Positions 1 to 9,108 of a stretch of DNA of 64,000 bases are shown here, one piece after another. Every line of letters begins with the position of its first letter. The first letter of the stretch is position 1. This DNA comes from DASYPQ01 sp041488095. GTDB lineage: Bacteria; Planctomycetota; UBA1135; GCA-002686595. The stretch covers positions 1-64,000 of the forward strand of contig JBGPOP010000019.1 in the NCBI GenBank assembly GCA_041488095.1, given 5' to 3'. The notes beneath the pieces were generated by a model. That model saw nothing but the letters and a program-made list of their open reading frames with translations, ran no database searches and had not been told where the DNA came from. The translations under genes were made by a program, and so were the position numbers.

Positions 1-196
1 CCCCTTCGAAGAGAACGCTCTGTCGTGTACCGTCGCACATGCGGGTGTGGGCTCCTCTCGCGGATTCGGCGTGTTTCCAAGCACCGAATCGGCAGGGCGC
101 AACGCACCCGCGCCTACTTCTCGTGAATCATCCGGGCTAGCCGGCGGGGTTCGAACCGGCCCGCGCGCCGCCTGGGCCGCGCTTCGGGCAGGTCGT

Positions 197-1159
197 ATGC
201 TGGCCAGCGTGACCGATGCTCACGAACCTCGCGTGGAGGGCGCCATCGTCCCGTCCGACGGAAGCCCGCCGACCGCGTACAAGAACCTCTTCGTCCCCCT
301 GGTCGTCGTCCCCGCGCTGATCGTCGGGGCGATCCTGCTCGTCTTCCTCTTCTTCGGCGCGATCTCCGGACGCGAAGCCTCCCTCTCCGAGAACCTCGAC
401 CGCGCCGTCCACGGCGGCCAGGCCGAACGCAAGCAGGCCGCCTTCAACATGGTCCGTCAGGTCGCCGAGAACCGTCGGGCGCGCCTCGAGCACCGCGATC
501 TCCCCTGGCCGGTCGAGAGCGACTTTCTTTCCAGGCTGCGCAGCGCCTGGGACTCGACCTCCACCGAGGATCCGTCCCTTCGATTGGTCCTCGCGAGCCT
601 CCTGGCGCAGCTCGATGATCCCCAGGGGATCCCGAGCCTCATCGCCCTCCTCGACACGCCCCAGGGCGCGGATCCCAAGGGCGAGGTCCGCTTCAACGCC
701 CTCGCCAACCTCGGCGCGCTCGGCGACCCGCGCGCCGAGGCGCCTGCGATCCGCATCCTCGAGCAGAGCCAAGACCCCGGCCTGCGCGCCGTCGCTGCGA
801 TCGCCCTTCAGCACATCCCGGGCGACGCCGGCCTCGCCGCGCTCCGCGCCGCCCTCGACGACCCTCTCCTCGAGATCCGCGCCAACGCCGCGATCGCCCT
901 CTCGATGCGCGGCGACCCGGCCGGTTCCTCCGTCCTCCGCGATCTCCTCGACCCCAGCGTCTACTCCGCCGAGCACGGCCGCGACGGCGCCAAGTTCTCC
1001 CAGCCGCGACGCGTCAGCGAGTCCCGTGTCGCCGCGATCGAGGCCCTCTCGCGCCTGCACCGGGCCGAGGACCGCTCCGCGATCGAGCGCGTCGCCGACC
1101 AGGACAGCGACCTCGCCGTGCGCGAGGCCGCGATGAAGGCGCTGGACGGCTGGCGCTGA
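197..1159 (+). CDS. Membrane-anchored HEAT-repeat protein, first gene of the bc-complex cluster
   Basis: A 320-residue protein from ATG 197; an in-frame GTG at 209 is an alternative. It has a short hydrophilic N-terminus, one strong transmembrane segment (about residues 32-56) and then alpha-helical HEAT/PBS-lyase-like repeats to the end, visible as recurring A-I-A-L / D-P / L-R elements such as AVAAIALQHI and IRANAAIALS. Such repeats form protein-binding solenoids, so an assembly or scaffold role for the respiratory complex encoded downstream is plausible. It lies 169 bases before the Rieske gene on the same strand. The frame stays open upstream to 47, but that part looks unlike protein. The role is an inference; the repeat class is fairly secure. 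Confidence 0.72.
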   Translation: MLASVTDAHEPRVEGAIVPSDGSPPTAYKNLFVPLVVVPALIVGAILLVFLFFGAISGREASLSENLDRAVHGGQAERKQAAFNMVRQVAENRRARLEHRDLPWPVESDFLSRLRSAWDSTSTEDPSLRLVLASLLAQLDDPQGIPSLIALLDTPQGADPKGEVRFNALANLGALGDPRAEAPAIRILEQSQDPGLRAVAAIALQHIPGDAGLAALRAALDDPLLEIRANAAIALSMRGDPAGSSVLRDLLDPSVYSAEHGRDGAKFSQPRRVSESRVAAIEALSRLHRAEDRSAIERVADQDSDLAVREAAMKALDGWR

Positions 1160-1328
1160 CCTGCGCGGAGCGCCTGCGGCTGCGGCGCGCCCGGAATTGC
1201 CTCCTCGGGCTTGCCAAGCGCCCCTTCCGGCCCCAAGTTTATGCGCGATTCCGCCGGGTGAGCCCCGGGCGCCGACACCGCCACCCACCCGGCTCCCGCG
1301 AGCCACGACCTCGAGACCCCACCGCGCC

Positions 1329-1910
1329 GTGACCGAAACCGTCGAGACCCAGGCAGCCGCCAAGGAGCCCGCCCGCGAGGAGCCCGCGGCGATCCTCGTC
1401 CGCGCCCCTCTTCGCGGCGAGATCACGCGCCGCGGCCTCTTCTCGGTCTTCGGCCTCTCCTGGGTGACGTTCACCGCCGCCAGCGCCGCCTTCACGGGTG
1501 CGCTCACGCGCTTCATGTTCCCGAACGTCCTCTACGAGCCGCCCATGGAGTTCAAGGTCGGCTTTCCCCCCGAGTTCACCGTCGACGCGGTCGACGAGCG
1601 CTTCAAGGCCGCTCGCGGCTGCTGGATCGTGCGCGAGGCGACCGGTTTCTACTGCCTCTCGACCACCTGCACCCACCTCGGCTGCACGCCCAACTGGCTC
1701 GCCGCGGAGGAGAAGTTCAAGTGCCCCTGCCACGGCTCGGGGTTCCAGAAGTCCGGGATCAACTTCGAGGGGCCGGCCCCGCGACCACTCGAGCGCTTCA
1801 AGATCACGCTTGCCGAGGACGGCCAGCTCCTGATCGACAAGAACACCAAGTTCCAGGAAGAGAAGGGCCAATGGATCCTGGAGGGGGCCTACCTGCCCTA
1901 CGTGGGTTGA
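1329..1910 (+). CDS. Rieske [2Fe-2S] iron-sulfur protein of a cytochrome bc-type complex
   Basis: The GTG start at 1329 gives 193 residues; longer in-frame versions add only Pro/Arg-rich sequence. After a charged cytoplasmic N-terminus with an R-R motif (ITRRGLF), one hydrophobic helix (about residues 37-62) anchors the protein. The soluble domain carries both Rieske boxes: CTHLGC (Cys114, His116 and the disulfide Cys119) and CPCHGSGF (Cys132, Cys134, His135). It would pass electrons from quinol at the Qo site to the c-type heme subunit. The cytochrome b genes follow 103 bases downstream. Family assignment is near certain; whether the complex acts like bc1 or b6f is not settled by sequence. 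Confidence 0.95.
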   Translation: MTETVETQAAAKEPAREEPAAILVRAPLRGEITRRGLFSVFGLSWVTFTAASAAFTGALTRFMFPNVLYEPPMEFKVGFPPEFTVDAVDERFKAARGCWIVREATGFYCLSTTCTHLGCTPNWLAAEEKFKCPCHGSGFQKSGINFEGPAPRPLERFKITLAEDGQLLIDKNTKFQEEKGQWILEGAYLPYVG

Positions 1911-2013
1911 GCTGCCCCGACCGCCTCCCCGTCCAGCCGCTCCCCGTCGCGGCGCGCCGCCGCTAGACTCCCCGCCCCGGCCATCCGCGCGAGGCCGATC
2001 CCAGCCCCTCACG

Positions 2014-2790
2014 ATGTCCAAGATCTTCGAGAAGATCCGCCAGACCCAGTACTGGAAGTCGATCTTCCGCCACGGCTATCCGGACACGCCGCGCAATCGC
2101 ACGCTGGCGGTCCTCTCGAACGTCTTCCTGCACCTGCACCCGGTCAAGGTGCGCCGCTCCGGCATCCGGCTCTCCTACACCTGGTGCATGGGGGGCCTGA
2201 CGTTCTTCCTGTTCATCGTCGAGACGATCACCGGCCTGCTCCTGATGTTCTACTACCGCCCGACGGCGGAGCTCGCCTACCGCGACATCTTCGCGCTGCG
2301 CGAGTACGTCTCGATCGGCGTCATGCGCGAGATGCACCGCTGGGCGGCGCACATGATGGTCATCACGGTCTGGCTGCACATGTACCGCGTGTTCCTGACC
2401 GGGAGCTACAAGCCGCCGCGAGAGTTCAACTGGAACGTGGGCGTCATCCTGCTCGTGTTGACCCTCCTGCTCTCGTTCACCGGCTATCTCCTGCCCTGGG
2501 ACCAGCTCGCGGTGTGGGCCGTGACCGTCGGCACGAACATGGCGCGCGCGACGCCGTTCCTCGGCCACGAGGGACCCGGCGCGGCGATGCTCTCCTTCGG
2601 AGGCCTGAACTTCATCCACGCGGGCGACGACGTGCGCTTCGCCTTGCTCTCGGGGCGATTCGTCGGCGAGGCGACGCTCCTGCGCTTCTACGTCCTGCAC
2701 TGCGTCGGCTTCCCGCTCGTCGCGGCCACGCTCATGGCGATCCACTTCTGGCGCGTCCGCAAGGACGGCGGCATCTCGGGCCCGCTGTAG
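2014..2790 (+). CDS. Cytochrome b, N-terminal (b6-like) subunit
   Basis: A 258-residue membrane protein with four helices, equivalent to cytochrome b6. The heme ligand pairs are clear: His108 and His122 (MREMHRW and WLHMYR, 14 apart) and His229 and His244 (VLHCVG and AIHFWR, 15 apart). The 15-residue spacing of the second pair is the b6-type pattern. The LTGSYKPPREFNW and LLPWDQLAVWAVTVG stretches are typical of quinol:cytochrome c reductase cytochrome b. The polypeptide stops before the fifth helix, and the next gene supplies the rest, so cytochrome b is split. Only 20 bases separate the two genes. Confidence 0.95.
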   Translation: MSKIFEKIRQTQYWKSIFRHGYPDTPRNRTLAVLSNVFLHLHPVKVRRSGIRLSYTWCMGGLTFFLFIVETITGLLLMFYYRPTAELAYRDIFALREYVSIGVMREMHRWAAHMMVITVWLHMYRVFLTGSYKPPREFNWNVGVILLVLTLLLSFTGYLLPWDQLAVWAVTVGTNMARATPFLGHEGPGAAMLSFGGLNFIHAGDDVRFALLSGRFVGEATLLRFYVLHCVGFPLVAATLMAIHFWRVRKDGGISGPL

Positions 2791-2810
2791 GAGGCTCGGG
2801 GAGCCAGGCC

Positions 2811-3899
2811 ATGCTCGCGCTCATCGATTTCAAGCACGTCGTCAACGGGATCGCGGCCCCGATCCCGTACACGCTCGGCGCCGCCGGGCTCCTGGCCCTG
2901 GCGCTGCGCTTCCGCAAGATCGCGACGAACCCGGTCGTCTTCGGGATCGCGAGCTTCCTCGGCGTCGCCTTCTTCGTCTACGCCTTCCCGGATCCGAATT
3001 TCAACAAGATCGTCACCAAGGGCGACAACGTGCCCATCGTCGGCATGCTCGCCAGCGTGATCTTCTTCACCTGGCTCTCGCTGCGCCGCGGGGTGATCAA
3101 CGACGAGCGCAGGGAGAGGGGCGAGGCGACCCTCGAGGCGGAGCTCTCCAAGCAGAAGGTCTTCACGTGGCCGGACCTGGTCTACACGGAACTGATCTGC
3201 CTGGTGCTGGTCACGGTGCTCCTGACGGTGTGGAGCGTCGCGATCCCGGCCCCGCTCGAGGAGCCCGCCAGCCAGGCGCGCACGCCCAACCCGTCCAAGG
3301 CGCCCTGGTACTTCCTGGGCCTGCAGGAGCTCCTGGTCTACTTCGACCCCTGGATCGCGGGCGTGCTGCTGCCGAGCTTCATCATCCTCGGCCTGTGCGC
3401 GATCCCGTACCTCGACAAGAATCCCAAGGGGAACGGCTACTACACCTTCGACGAGCGACCCTTCGCAGTCAGCTTCTTCTGCGTCGGGTTCCTGCTGCTG
3501 TGGGTGTCGCTCGTGATCATGGGCACCTTCCTGCGCGGGCCGAACTGGTCGTTCTTCGGGCCGTTCGAGTTCTGGGACATCCACAAGCTCGAGCCCTCGG
3601 TCAACGTCAACCTGTCCGAGTACTTCTGGATCCGCTGGATGGGCCGGCCCAGGCCCGAGAACATCCTCCTGCGCGAGCTGCCCGGGATCGTGGGGCTGAT
3701 CGGCTGGTTCGTCATCTTGCCACCGCTGCTCGGCAAGACCCTGTTCAAGCGGATGGCCGAGATCATGGGCCCGGTCCGCTACAACATCATGATGCAGCTC
3801 TTCCTGTGGTTCTGCCTCGTGCCCACGAAGATGGTGCTGCGCTGGACCGTGAACTTGAAGTACATCATCGGGATCCCCGAGTACTTCTTCAACGTGTGA
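2811..3899 (+). CDS. Cytochrome b, C-terminal (subunit IV-like) part with extra N-terminal helices
   Basis: From ATG 2811 this is 362 residues, about twice a b6f subunit IV. The Qo-site motif appears as SKAPWYFLGLQE, with APWY (residues 164-167) where PEWY or PDWY is usual. The extra length comes from about 120 N-terminal residues with two to three hydrophobic segments (about 10-34, 41-60, 75-93) and a C-terminal extension after the LRGPNW element near residue 241. It completes the cytochrome b core with the preceding gene and is followed after 4 bases by the multiheme cytochrome gene, so the three are surely one transcript. The role of the additional helices is unknown. Confidence 0.9.
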   Translation: MLALIDFKHVVNGIAAPIPYTLGAAGLLALALRFRKIATNPVVFGIASFLGVAFFVYAFPDPNFNKIVTKGDNVPIVGMLASVIFFTWLSLRRGVINDERRERGEATLEAELSKQKVFTWPDLVYTELICLVLVTVLLTVWSVAIPAPLEEPASQARTPNPSKAPWYFLGLQELLVYFDPWIAGVLLPSFIILGLCAIPYLDKNPKGNGYYTFDERPFAVSFFCVGFLLLWVSLVIMGTFLRGPNWSFFGPFEFWDIHKLEPSVNVNLSEYFWIRWMGRPRPENILLRELPGIVGLIGWFVILPPLLGKTLFKRMAEIMGPVRYNIMMQLFLWFCLVPTKMVLRWTVNLKYIIGIPEYFFNV

Positions 3900-3903
3900 C
3901 CCC

Positions 3904-6900
3904 ATGGCCGACCGCGGCGACACGCACTACTTCACCCCGACGCTGAACAAGTGGTTCTTGTTCTCGAGCCTCGCGTTCCTGATCGCGACGGTGTGGATGA
4001 TGGTCGCCGACTGGAACCGGCCCTGGAAGCGGTACCAGCGCGAGTTCCGCGCCATGGACCTGAAGAAGGTGGAGGCCACGCTCGCCGCACTCGAGACACC
4101 CGAAGCGCGCCAGGGCGAGGCCGCGCTCGAGGCCGCGGTGGCGAAGGCGCGCGCGGAAATCGCTTCGCGGCAGGGCGACCTCGACAAGGCCCAGGCCGAG
4201 GAGTTCGCCAAGAAGGGCGAGCTGTACGTCAAGGACCAGGAAGCCAAGCTCGCCAAGGCCGACTACGACTGGACGCGCTACCTGGTCGAGGAGCACCGGC
4301 GGGTGGTCGGCGATCCGAAGGCCGAGCAGGCGAAGCTCGACCGCGCGCTCGACCGGATCCAGTCCACCGCGCTGGCCAAGGAGCAGACCGAGCTCGTCCA
4401 CAAGGACGCGCATGCGAAGACGGCCGGGCTGCTCGCCCAGGTCACCGAGGCCGAGAAGGCGCTCGCCATGGGCACGCGCGACCAGGAGCGCCTGCGCAAG
4501 CGCATCGACCAGCTCGCGCCCACGGACAAGTCCGTGGTCCTGGCGAACGAGATCCGCGACGCGCCCGGCCTGGACTTCATCGGACCCATCCTGAAGGTCC
4601 AGAAGATCGTGCTCGACAACCTGACCTTCGAGCTGAACTTCACCAAGACCAAGCGCGTCGACATGTGCACGACCTGCCACGCGGCGATCGACCGCGAGGA
4701 CTGGTCGGAGGCGGACGATCGAGAGCCGCTGCGCGGGCACCCGCGCCTGGACCTGTTCCTGACCTCCAAGTCGCCGCACCCGATCAAGGACGTCGGCTGC
4801 ACGATCTGCCACCGCGGCGGAGGGGAGGCGCTCGACTTCGTGCGCGCCGACCACCGGCCCGCAGACGAGAAGCAGGAAGAGAGGTGGAAGGAGGAGCACG
4901 GCTGGCACAAGCAGCACCACTGGGACTACCCGATGCTCTCGGACGACTTCGCCCAGGCTTCCTGCGTCCAGTGCCACAAGACCTCGATGGAGCTGATCGC
5001 GGACGCGGCGCCGAAGGTGACCGAGGGCTACCGCCTGGTCGAGAAGTACGGCTGCTACGCCTGCCACAAGATCGACTGGTTCCCGACCAGCCGCAGGCCC
5101 GGCCCCTCGCTCAAGAACATCCAGTCCAAGGCGCGGCCGGAGTGGATCGCCTCCTGGATCACGAAGCCCAAAGCGTTCCGGCCGACCACGTGGATGCCGC
5201 AGCTCTTCCATCTCGAGAACTTCCCCGAGAACGAGCCGGTGGTGAAGTCGAACTACGGGACGGGTCCCGAGATCCTGGGACAGCAGTGGAACGACACCTT
5301 GGTGGCCGCGGTCACCGCCTTCCTGCTCGACCGCGCGCCGAAGAAACCCGCGGGGCCGGTGCCCTTGCAGGGCGATCCACGGCGCGGGCGCGAGGTCTTC
5401 CGAGTGTCCGGGTGCCTGGCCTGCCACAACCTGGCGCCGTATCCGGGAGAGGAGGCGAAGACGCAGGATCTCGCCTTCGAGAAGGAGGGCACTAACGAGC
5501 ACGGGCCCAACCTGCGCGGCGTCGCGGCCAAGGTGAATCGCGAGTGGCTCTACGCCTGGATCAAGGACCCCAAGAGCTACTGGCCCGACACGCGCATGCC
5601 CAACCTGCGCCTCCCCGACCAGGACGCGGCCGACATCACGTCGTACCTGGTCGACGACCCTGACGGGATCTTCCATGACGTGCCCGAGGGCTGGGCCGAG
5701 AAGGCGATCCCGGTCGACGCGGAAACGCTGCGCGAGCAGACGCGCTGGTTCTTCAACAAGCTCGGTCGCGGCGAGCTGGATCGGCGGCTGTCGGGCCAGG
5801 ACCCCGCCAACCCGTGGAACGACCTCGAGAAGCTGAAGGTCGCGGTGGGCCGGGAGATCGTGATGAACCAGGGCTGCTTCTCCTGCCACGAGATCGCGGG
5901 CATGGAGAACGAGATGCCGATCGGCACCGAGCTCTCGAACTGGGGCAGCAAGACGGTCGACAAGCTCGACTTCGGCTTCGCGGCCGACATGGAGCTCGGC
6001 GGGCGCAAGAAGCTCGAGCACGAGTACCGCGAGGGCTGGCTGATGCGCAAGCTGGATGCGCCGCGCTCCTACGACCTGGAAAAGGTCAAGAACCCCAAGG
6101 AGAAGCTGCGCATGCCGTACTTCGGCTTCACCGACGAGCAGATCCACGCGATCGCCACCTTCGTCGTGGGGCTCGTCGACGACGAAGTCCAGCGCGCGCG
6201 GATGAACCCGACGCCGGAGAAGGCCGCGATGGACGCGGGCCTGCGAGCCTTCCGGCAGAAGAACTGCCTGGCTTGCCACGTCGACGCGCCCGGGAGGGTG
6301 ACCTTCCAGGACGAGCACGGCGCGGAGCGCACGGTCGAGGCCGAGCTGACGGCGCTGGAGAGCGAGAAGATCCCTCCGCCCATGAAGGATCTCCCGGCGC
6401 TGAACGACTGGCTCGCGCGCTACGAGAAGGCCAACGACGAGGAGGTGAAAGAAGTCGGCCTGCGGCTGCTCGCTCCCTGCCCCGACGTGGGCATGCCCGG
6501 CGAGAACGTGAGCGTCGCGCGGGACAAGCTCGTCGCGATCTCACCGCCCGAGGGCGGGCGATTCGTGCGCCTCGTGACCGACTACTACTTCCACGGCGTT
6601 CAGCGCTTCGACAAGGACGCCGCGAACCCCGACGAGGCCGTCGCCTCGGTCACCGCCGACCCGGACGGGGAGGGCAAGATCCAGGACGTCGACGGGACCT
6701 TCCGCACGTACTCCGCGGAGCCCTATGACAAGGTGCGCTGGACCTTCGCGCCGCCTCTCCTCGTCGACGAGGGCGGCAAGCTCCAGCGCGGATGGTTCTT
6801 CTCCTTCCTGAACGATCCCGTCCCGCTCCGACGCCAGATCCGCGTGCGCATGCCGACGTTCCGCTTCGCGGAGGGGGAGGCAGGCGCGATCGCCGACGCC

Positions 6901-7608
6901 TTCGCGATCCGATCCCGTCAAACCTGGCCCACGAACTACGCGCGCAGGCTGCGTCTCGCGCTGGGAATGAAGCTGAAGGGGAACCACTCCGGCGATCCGG
7001 AGCGCGCCTGGCCGCAGGTCACCGCCCTCCGCGAAGCGAGCGGCACCCTCCCCGTCGATGCGGTCGCCGAGGGCTCCGGCCTCGCGGCCAAGGCCGTGCT
7101 CGGCATCGAGCGCGGGTACCGACCCGACGTCGACGCGGGCTTCGCCAAGCTGCTCGCCTTCGGCGGGAAGAGCGGCTTCCGCATGAACGGCCCCGTCGAT
7201 CCCGCCTACGAGGCCGTGCACAGGAGGACGCCAAGGCACCTGGAAGCGCGCCAGGCCGAGCTCGCCGCGCACGGCGGACCGATCGCGCTCGGGCAGGCGG
7301 TCGGGATCAAGGGTCCGAACTGCTTCCAGTGCCACTGGCACCAGGGTGAGCCGCCCGACCAGAAGGACTCGCCGCTCTCCTGGGCCCCGGACCTCGCCCT
7401 GACGCGCGAGCGCCTGCGCGAGCCCTGGGTCGAGGACTGGCTCTGGAGCCCGGGCCTCGTCTACCCCGGCACCTCGATGCCGGCGAACTTCCAGGGCGAC
7501 CCGCCGCAGTACCAGAACGTCTACCCGGATTCCTCCAACGAACAGCAAGTCCAGGCCGTCCTGGATTGGCTGTTCAACATGGACCGGGCCGCCCCTCTCA
7601 GCCAGTAG
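3904..7608 (+). CDS. Membrane-anchored octaheme cytochrome c of the bc-type complex
   Basis: A 1234-residue protein with eight CxxCH heme-attachment motifs beginning at residues 255, 299, 354, 384, 504, 658, 788 and 1140. One N-terminal membrane helix (about 14-33, followed by DWNRPWKRYQ) leaves the C-terminus outside the cytoplasm. Residues about 40-230 are rich in Ala, Glu, Lys and Arg with a coiled-coil look. Later parts resemble repeated cytochrome c domains, with possible distal Met ligands in motifs such as DTRMPNLRLP and GTSMPANF. It starts 4 bases after the cytochrome b C-terminal gene, so it probably replaces cytochrome c1/f as electron acceptor from the Rieske protein. Hemes 7 and 8 are far apart, suggesting degenerate or non-heme domains between them. 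Confidence 0.9.
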   Translation: MADRGDTHYFTPTLNKWFLFSSLAFLIATVWMMVADWNRPWKRYQREFRAMDLKKVEATLAALETPEARQGEAALEAAVAKARAEIASRQGDLDKAQAEEFAKKGELYVKDQEAKLAKADYDWTRYLVEEHRRVVGDPKAEQAKLDRALDRIQSTALAKEQTELVHKDAHAKTAGLLAQVTEAEKALAMGTRDQERLRKRIDQLAPTDKSVVLANEIRDAPGLDFIGPILKVQKIVLDNLTFELNFTKTKRVDMCTTCHAAIDREDWSEADDREPLRGHPRLDLFLTSKSPHPIKDVGCTICHRGGGEALDFVRADHRPADEKQEERWKEEHGWHKQHHWDYPMLSDDFAQASCVQCHKTSMELIADAAPKVTEGYRLVEKYGCYACHKIDWFPTSRRPGPSLKNIQSKARPEWIASWITKPKAFRPTTWMPQLFHLENFPENEPVVKSNYGTGPEILGQQWNDTLVAAVTAFLLDRAPKKPAGPVPLQGDPRRGREVFRVSGCLACHNLAPYPGEEAKTQDLAFEKEGTNEHGPNLRGVAAKVNREWLYAWIKDPKSYWPDTRMPNLRLPDQDAADITSYLVDDPDGIFHDVPEGWAEKAIPVDAETLREQTRWFFNKLGRGELDRRLSGQDPANPWNDLEKLKVAVGREIVMNQGCFSCHEIAGMENEMPIGTELSNWGSKTVDKLDFGFAADMELGGRKKLEHEYREGWLMRKLDAPRSYDLEKVKNPKEKLRMPYFGFTDEQIHAIATFVVGLVDDEVQRARMNPTPEKAAMDAGLRAFRQKNCLACHVDAPGRVTFQDEHGAERTVEAELTALESEKIPPPMKDLPALNDWLARYEKANDEEVKEVGLRLLAPCPDVGMPGENVSVARDKLVAISPPEGGRFVRLVTDYYFHGVQRFDKDAANPDEAVASVTADPDGEGKIQDVDGTFRTYSAEPYDKVRWTFAPPLLVDEGGKLQRGWFFSFLNDPVPLRRQIRVRMPTFRFAEGEAGAIADAFAIRSRQTWPTNYARRLRLALGMKLKGNHSGDPERAWPQVTALREASGTLPVDAVAEGSGLAAKAVLGIERGYRPDVDAGFAKLLAFGGKSGFRMNGPVDPAYEAVHRRTPRHLEARQAELAAHGGPIALGQAVGIKGPNCFQCHWHQGEPPDQKDSPLSWAPDLALTRERLREPWVEDWLWSPGLVYPGTSMPANFQGDPPQYQNVYPDSSNEQQVQAVLDWLFNMDRAAPLSQ

Positions 7609-7716
7609 CCGATTCACGAGGGCCTGGTTCCCGGTATGCTGGGGCCCGCTCAAGCTCCCCATCCCGTCCGACGAACCACCGCAATTCACGAGAAGGCAGA
7701 AGGAATCCATACCGCA

Positions 7717-8505
7717 ATGAGAATCACGACAACCCTCGCGATCGCAGCCGCCCTGTGCTGCGTCGCAGCCAAAGCCGCCACGACGAGCGCGCCGGCCGGA
7801 GTCACGGTCATCGGGGAAGGCAAGGTCAACGGCAAGGTCAAGTTCGAGGGCAAGGTGCCCGAGCTGAAGCCGCTTCAGGTCACCGAGGACAAGGCCAAGG
7901 GCTGCTGCCCGGAAGGCAAGAAGGTCGACGCGACCGACCCGACGCTGGTCATCTCGAAGGACGGTGGCATCGCCAACGTCGTGGTCATGATCGAGGTCCC
8001 CGGCGAGAAGGTGGAGCCCGCGACCACGACGGTCGAGATCGACCAGAAGATGTGCCACTTCGAGCCGCACGTGCGCGTGGTGCAGGCCGGAGGGAAGATC
8101 GTCTTCCTGAACTCCGACCAGGTCAGCCACAACATCCACACGTACGCCAACAAGAACGACGCGTTCAACAAGACGGTCGCGCCGGGCTCCAAGGAGGAGC
8201 AGACGCTCGCCAAGGGCGACAAGATCCAGGTCAAGTGCGACATCCACGACTGGATGTCGGCCTGGGTCTACGTCGCGGAGACGCCGCACTTCGCCATCAC
8301 CGGCGAGGACGGCTCCTTCGAGATCAAGGGCATCAAGCCCGGCAAGTACAAGGTCGAGCTGTGGCACGAGAAGCTCGGCAAGGAGAAGGCCGAGGTGACC
8401 ATCAAGGAGGACGGCACCAGCGAGCCGCTCGCGATCAAGATGGGCGAGAAGAAGAAGGCCGCGCCCAAAGAGGCGAAGGAAGAGAAGAAGGAGAAGAAGA
8501 GCTAG
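7717..8505 (+). CDS. Secreted cupredoxin (plastocyanin-like) with C-terminal carboxypeptidase-regulatory-like domain
   Basis: ATG 7717 gives 262 residues with a signal peptide (hydrophobic 8-20, likely cut near AKA-ATT). Residues about 30-190 form a methylamine-utilization/plastocyanin-type cupredoxin. Likely copper ligands are His138 (SHNIHT) and Cys174, His177 and Met180 in CDIHDWM, the C-x2-H-x2-M arrangement of type 1 copper. A beta-sandwich regulatory-like segment (ITGEDGSFEIKGIKPGKYKV) follows, then a Lys/Glu-rich tail. It lies 108 bases after the octaheme cytochrome, so it may be the mobile carrier taking electrons from that complex. Partner choice is inference. Confidence 0.8.
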   Translation: MRITTTLAIAAALCCVAAKAATTSAPAGVTVIGEGKVNGKVKFEGKVPELKPLQVTEDKAKGCCPEGKKVDATDPTLVISKDGGIANVVVMIEVPGEKVEPATTTVEIDQKMCHFEPHVRVVQAGGKIVFLNSDQVSHNIHTYANKNDAFNKTVAPGSKEEQTLAKGDKIQVKCDIHDWMSAWVYVAETPHFAITGEDGSFEIKGIKPGKYKVELWHEKLGKEKAEVTIKEDGTSEPLAIKMGEKKKAAPKEAKEEKKEKKS

Positions 8506-8586
8506 GACGCTGATCCTCCCGGCGCCCTGGGGCCCGGGAAATCGCGCGGGCGGATCCTCCTCGGGGCGGTTCCGTTCGCGGCGTCT

Positions 8587-8919
8587 TCAGGGGTTCTCCA
8601 ACCCCGTCAGATCCAACCCCCCGAACCCCGTCTCCGGATCGAGGGCCGTGTCCGAGGGCGTCCAGTGGTGCATCAGCCGCGCGACCGCGAGGAGCACCGC
8701 GTCGTCGGGATCGCGCGCCTCCGCGGGCGTCTCGTCGCGGTCGGCCGCGTGCTGGGCGATGTTGCCCTCGACCATCGCCAGGATTCGTTCGCGGACTTCT
8801 TCGGGCGACTCCATCGCACGGCGGACCACGGGGATCAGCTTGATCGCGTAGTCCGGCGGGAGGCCGTGTCGCAGGCACATCCTGCGCAGCAGATCTTCGG
8901 GATTCTCCTTGGAGGTCAT
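8587..8919 (-). CDS. Small conserved-looking protein of unknown function
   Basis: A 110-residue acidic soluble protein with no signal peptide or membrane segment. It opens with a helical block (ENPEDLLRRMCLRHGLPPDY) and contains one run of predicted helices to about residue 85; the C-terminus is Gly/Asp-rich. I do not recognise a family. It is supported as a gene by a clear ATG with a GGAG-like element upstream on its strand (tccttggaggtcat read in reverse begins ATGACC), by good codon periodicity, and by fitting between the cupredoxin gene and a divergent secreted-protein gene without overlap. Confidence 0.6.
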   Translation of the reverse strand: MTSKENPEDLLRRMCLRHGLPPDYAIKLIPVVRRAMESPEEVRERILAMVEGNIAQHAADRDETPAEARDPDDAVLLAVARLMHHWTPSDTALDPETGFGGLDLTGLENP

Positions 8920-9108
8920 CGGGCGCCGGGGTCCAGGCCGGGGAATTCCACCTGAAGGCTACCCCAGGCCTCCGGGTCGGGTCGGGTGGGGCGTCCCGCC
9001 TGGGCCTGGAGAGCCGGAGGGAGAACCTCTCGCCACTTCTCAAGGGCTGTCCGGAGCTTGCCGAAGAAGCGCAGGGCTCGGGCGCCATCGAGAAGGCCCT
9101 CCCCGGAC

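Noticed and set aside
148..157. GGTTCGAACC, a T-loop-like sequence that might mark a tRNA end or attachment site
   Set aside because: Neither strand gives a D-arm, an anticodon arm or a matching acceptor stem at the right distances, and the T-stem has mismatches.
3889..6318. Long open frame of about 800 codons on the minus strand
   Set aside because: It is the antisense shadow of the octaheme cytochrome gene; its sequence is a low-complexity Leu/Arg/Val/Asp mix with no domain, a usual effect of high G+C content.
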